A stretch of 5,574 nucleotides of DNA, taken from NCBI GenBank assembly GCA_945862475.1, contig CAMAYW010000187.1, forward strand, positions 1 through 5,574, read 5' to 3'. This DNA comes from Bacteriovorax stolpii. Lineage in GTDB: Bacteria > Bdellovibrionota > Bacteriovoracia > Bacteriovoracales > Bacteriovoracaceae. Below are positions 4,952 through 5,574 of this stretch, piece after piece. Numbering within the stretch: the first letter of the stretch is position 1; each line of letters begins with the position of its first letter. Below the pieces are notes generated by a model. The model did not search any database, had not been told where the DNA came from, and saw nothing but the letters and a program-made list of their open reading frames with translations. The position numbers were made by a program, and so were the translations under genes.

Positions 4952-5574
4952 TCAGAGTGTTTTTAAGTACTCGATAATTTCAATTTTATTTTCAAAGGTG
5001 AAGGATTTAAACGACTCAAAGTAGTGACCTTCGTTTGAATGCCCCACACGTTTTGTATCGTAAGTCTGTCTCTTCGATGTTTTTTCAAAACCCACCGTTG
5101 TGAGCCCCATTTTGATTTCATCAAAGCGCTCTCTCTCCCCTGCATTTTTTAGTGAGAATACTTTCGGACGAGACTCTGGTGCACTCAAAAGATCATAAAT
5201 TGTCGGAACTGAAGCGTTATGAAGATAAGGAAAACGTGACCAAACTCCCCAAAGTTTTGGCGCCACATACCCATGCTCTGGTTTACGAACAGCTCTCATG
5301 ACATCATTCAAAGGATTTTTTTCAATGAGATCATACAGCTCTTCTGTGAGGGCCTTTAATCGATCTGGATCAGTTTTTACCACTCGTATTGGAATATGTT
5401 TTGGGGATTCAAAAACTGGATGCAAATTAAAATCACGATTGTGTTCACCATGACACTTTAAGCAAGAGGACTCATAAAGTTTTTTTCCAGCGAGAACTTT
5501 GGATTCATCAACTTTAAACGGATATTTTGGAGGAAGTAAATCTCCTAGAACGTCTTCCGCCTTGTGAACCTTGG
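4952..5574 (-). CDS. c-type cytochrome, di-haem peroxidase/RoxA-like C-terminal part
   Basis: The frame runs off the right edge, so the N terminus is missing and 206 residues are visible. Translating beyond the TTG at 5425 reveals a haem-binding CLKCH in LYESSCLKCHG (visible residues 32-42). This shows that the gene extends to the window edge and that 5425 is not its start. The segment PKLWGVWSRFPYLHNASVPTIYDLL matches the 'GIWATAPYLHNGSVPTLYDLL' block of periplasmic c-type cytochromes related to di-haem peroxidases and RoxA-like oxygenases. The end, GHYFESFKSFTFENKIEIIEYLKTL, fits the C-terminal helix of the same group. Haem is attached covalently at the Cys pair, with His as axial ligand, so the protein should be exported; the signal peptide would lie outside the window. 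A second haem site is expected in the missing part. Reaction and substrate cannot be assigned. It is convergent with the 144-aa gene, its stop touching the hairpin. Confidence 0.85.
   Translation of the reverse strand, partial: KVHKAEDVLGDLLPPKYPFKVDESKVLAGKKLYESSCLKCHGEHNRDFNLHPVFESPKHIPIRVVKTDPDRLKALTEELYDLIEKNPLNDVMRAVRKPEHGYVAPKLWGVWSRFPYLHNASVPTIYDLLSAPESRPKVFSLKNAGERERFDEIKMGLTTVGFEKTSKRQTYDTKRVGHSNEGHYFESFKSFTFENKIEIIEYLKTL

Noticed and set aside
5423..5425. TTG at 5425 as the start of a short C-terminal protein.
   Set aside because: The frame stays open to the window edge and contains a CxxCH haem site upstream, so the gene is longer and truncated by the window.

Overview
This is a compact, moderately AT-rich bacterial window. 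An LPS-core-type glycosyltransferase and a haem-c protein (which must mature outside the inner membrane) point to a Gram-negative cell. The mix of an envelope glycosyltransferase, GalE, a stand-alone receiver and lineage-restricted small proteins would fit a Bdellovibrio/Bacteriovorax-type bacterium. That placement is an impression from protein style, not something the sequence proves. Almost every base is coding, and no gene-free stretch reaches 300 bases.

Layout. Bases 2-439 (+) hold the C-terminal part of a family 2 glycosyltransferase. Bases 440-615 are a 176-base gap containing a candidate promoter and a small inverted repeat. Bases 616-1101 (+) encode an acidic protein resembling the UPF0149 (YgfB/YecA) family. 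It meets the leftward queC tail to tail with an 8-base overlap. From 4349 down to 1094 the minus strand carries five tightly packed genes: an unknown 170-aa protein, a receiver-only response regulator, an atypical short-chain dehydrogenase (SDR), galE and queC. Junctions are a GTGA overlap, a 27-base gap, a 9-base gap and a TAATG overlap, which suggests one operon. A good sigma70-like promoter lies at 4386-4413. Divergent from it, bases 4500-4934 (+) encode an unknown basic helical protein. From the right edge, 5574-4952 (-) encodes the C-terminal part of a c-type cytochrome.

How the genes may work together. GalE and the glycosyltransferase fit surface-polysaccharide synthesis, and QueC belongs to queuosine (7-deazaguanine) tRNA modification. 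The SDR substrate is unknown, and its catalytic Tyr position is occupied by Ile. The receiver is coupled to the unknown 170-aa protein and may act with it in signalling.

The most unusual structure is a 26-bp palindromic sequence present in two perfect direct copies (3478-3503 and 4926-4951). They bracket the receiver, the 170-aa gene and the divergent basic-protein gene. Each copy forms the 3' end of a gene and supplies its last codons in the same frame (V/L-S-K-R). The two unknown proteins inside the bracket also share a spaced motif, YEL-x6-SFSE-x-EL.
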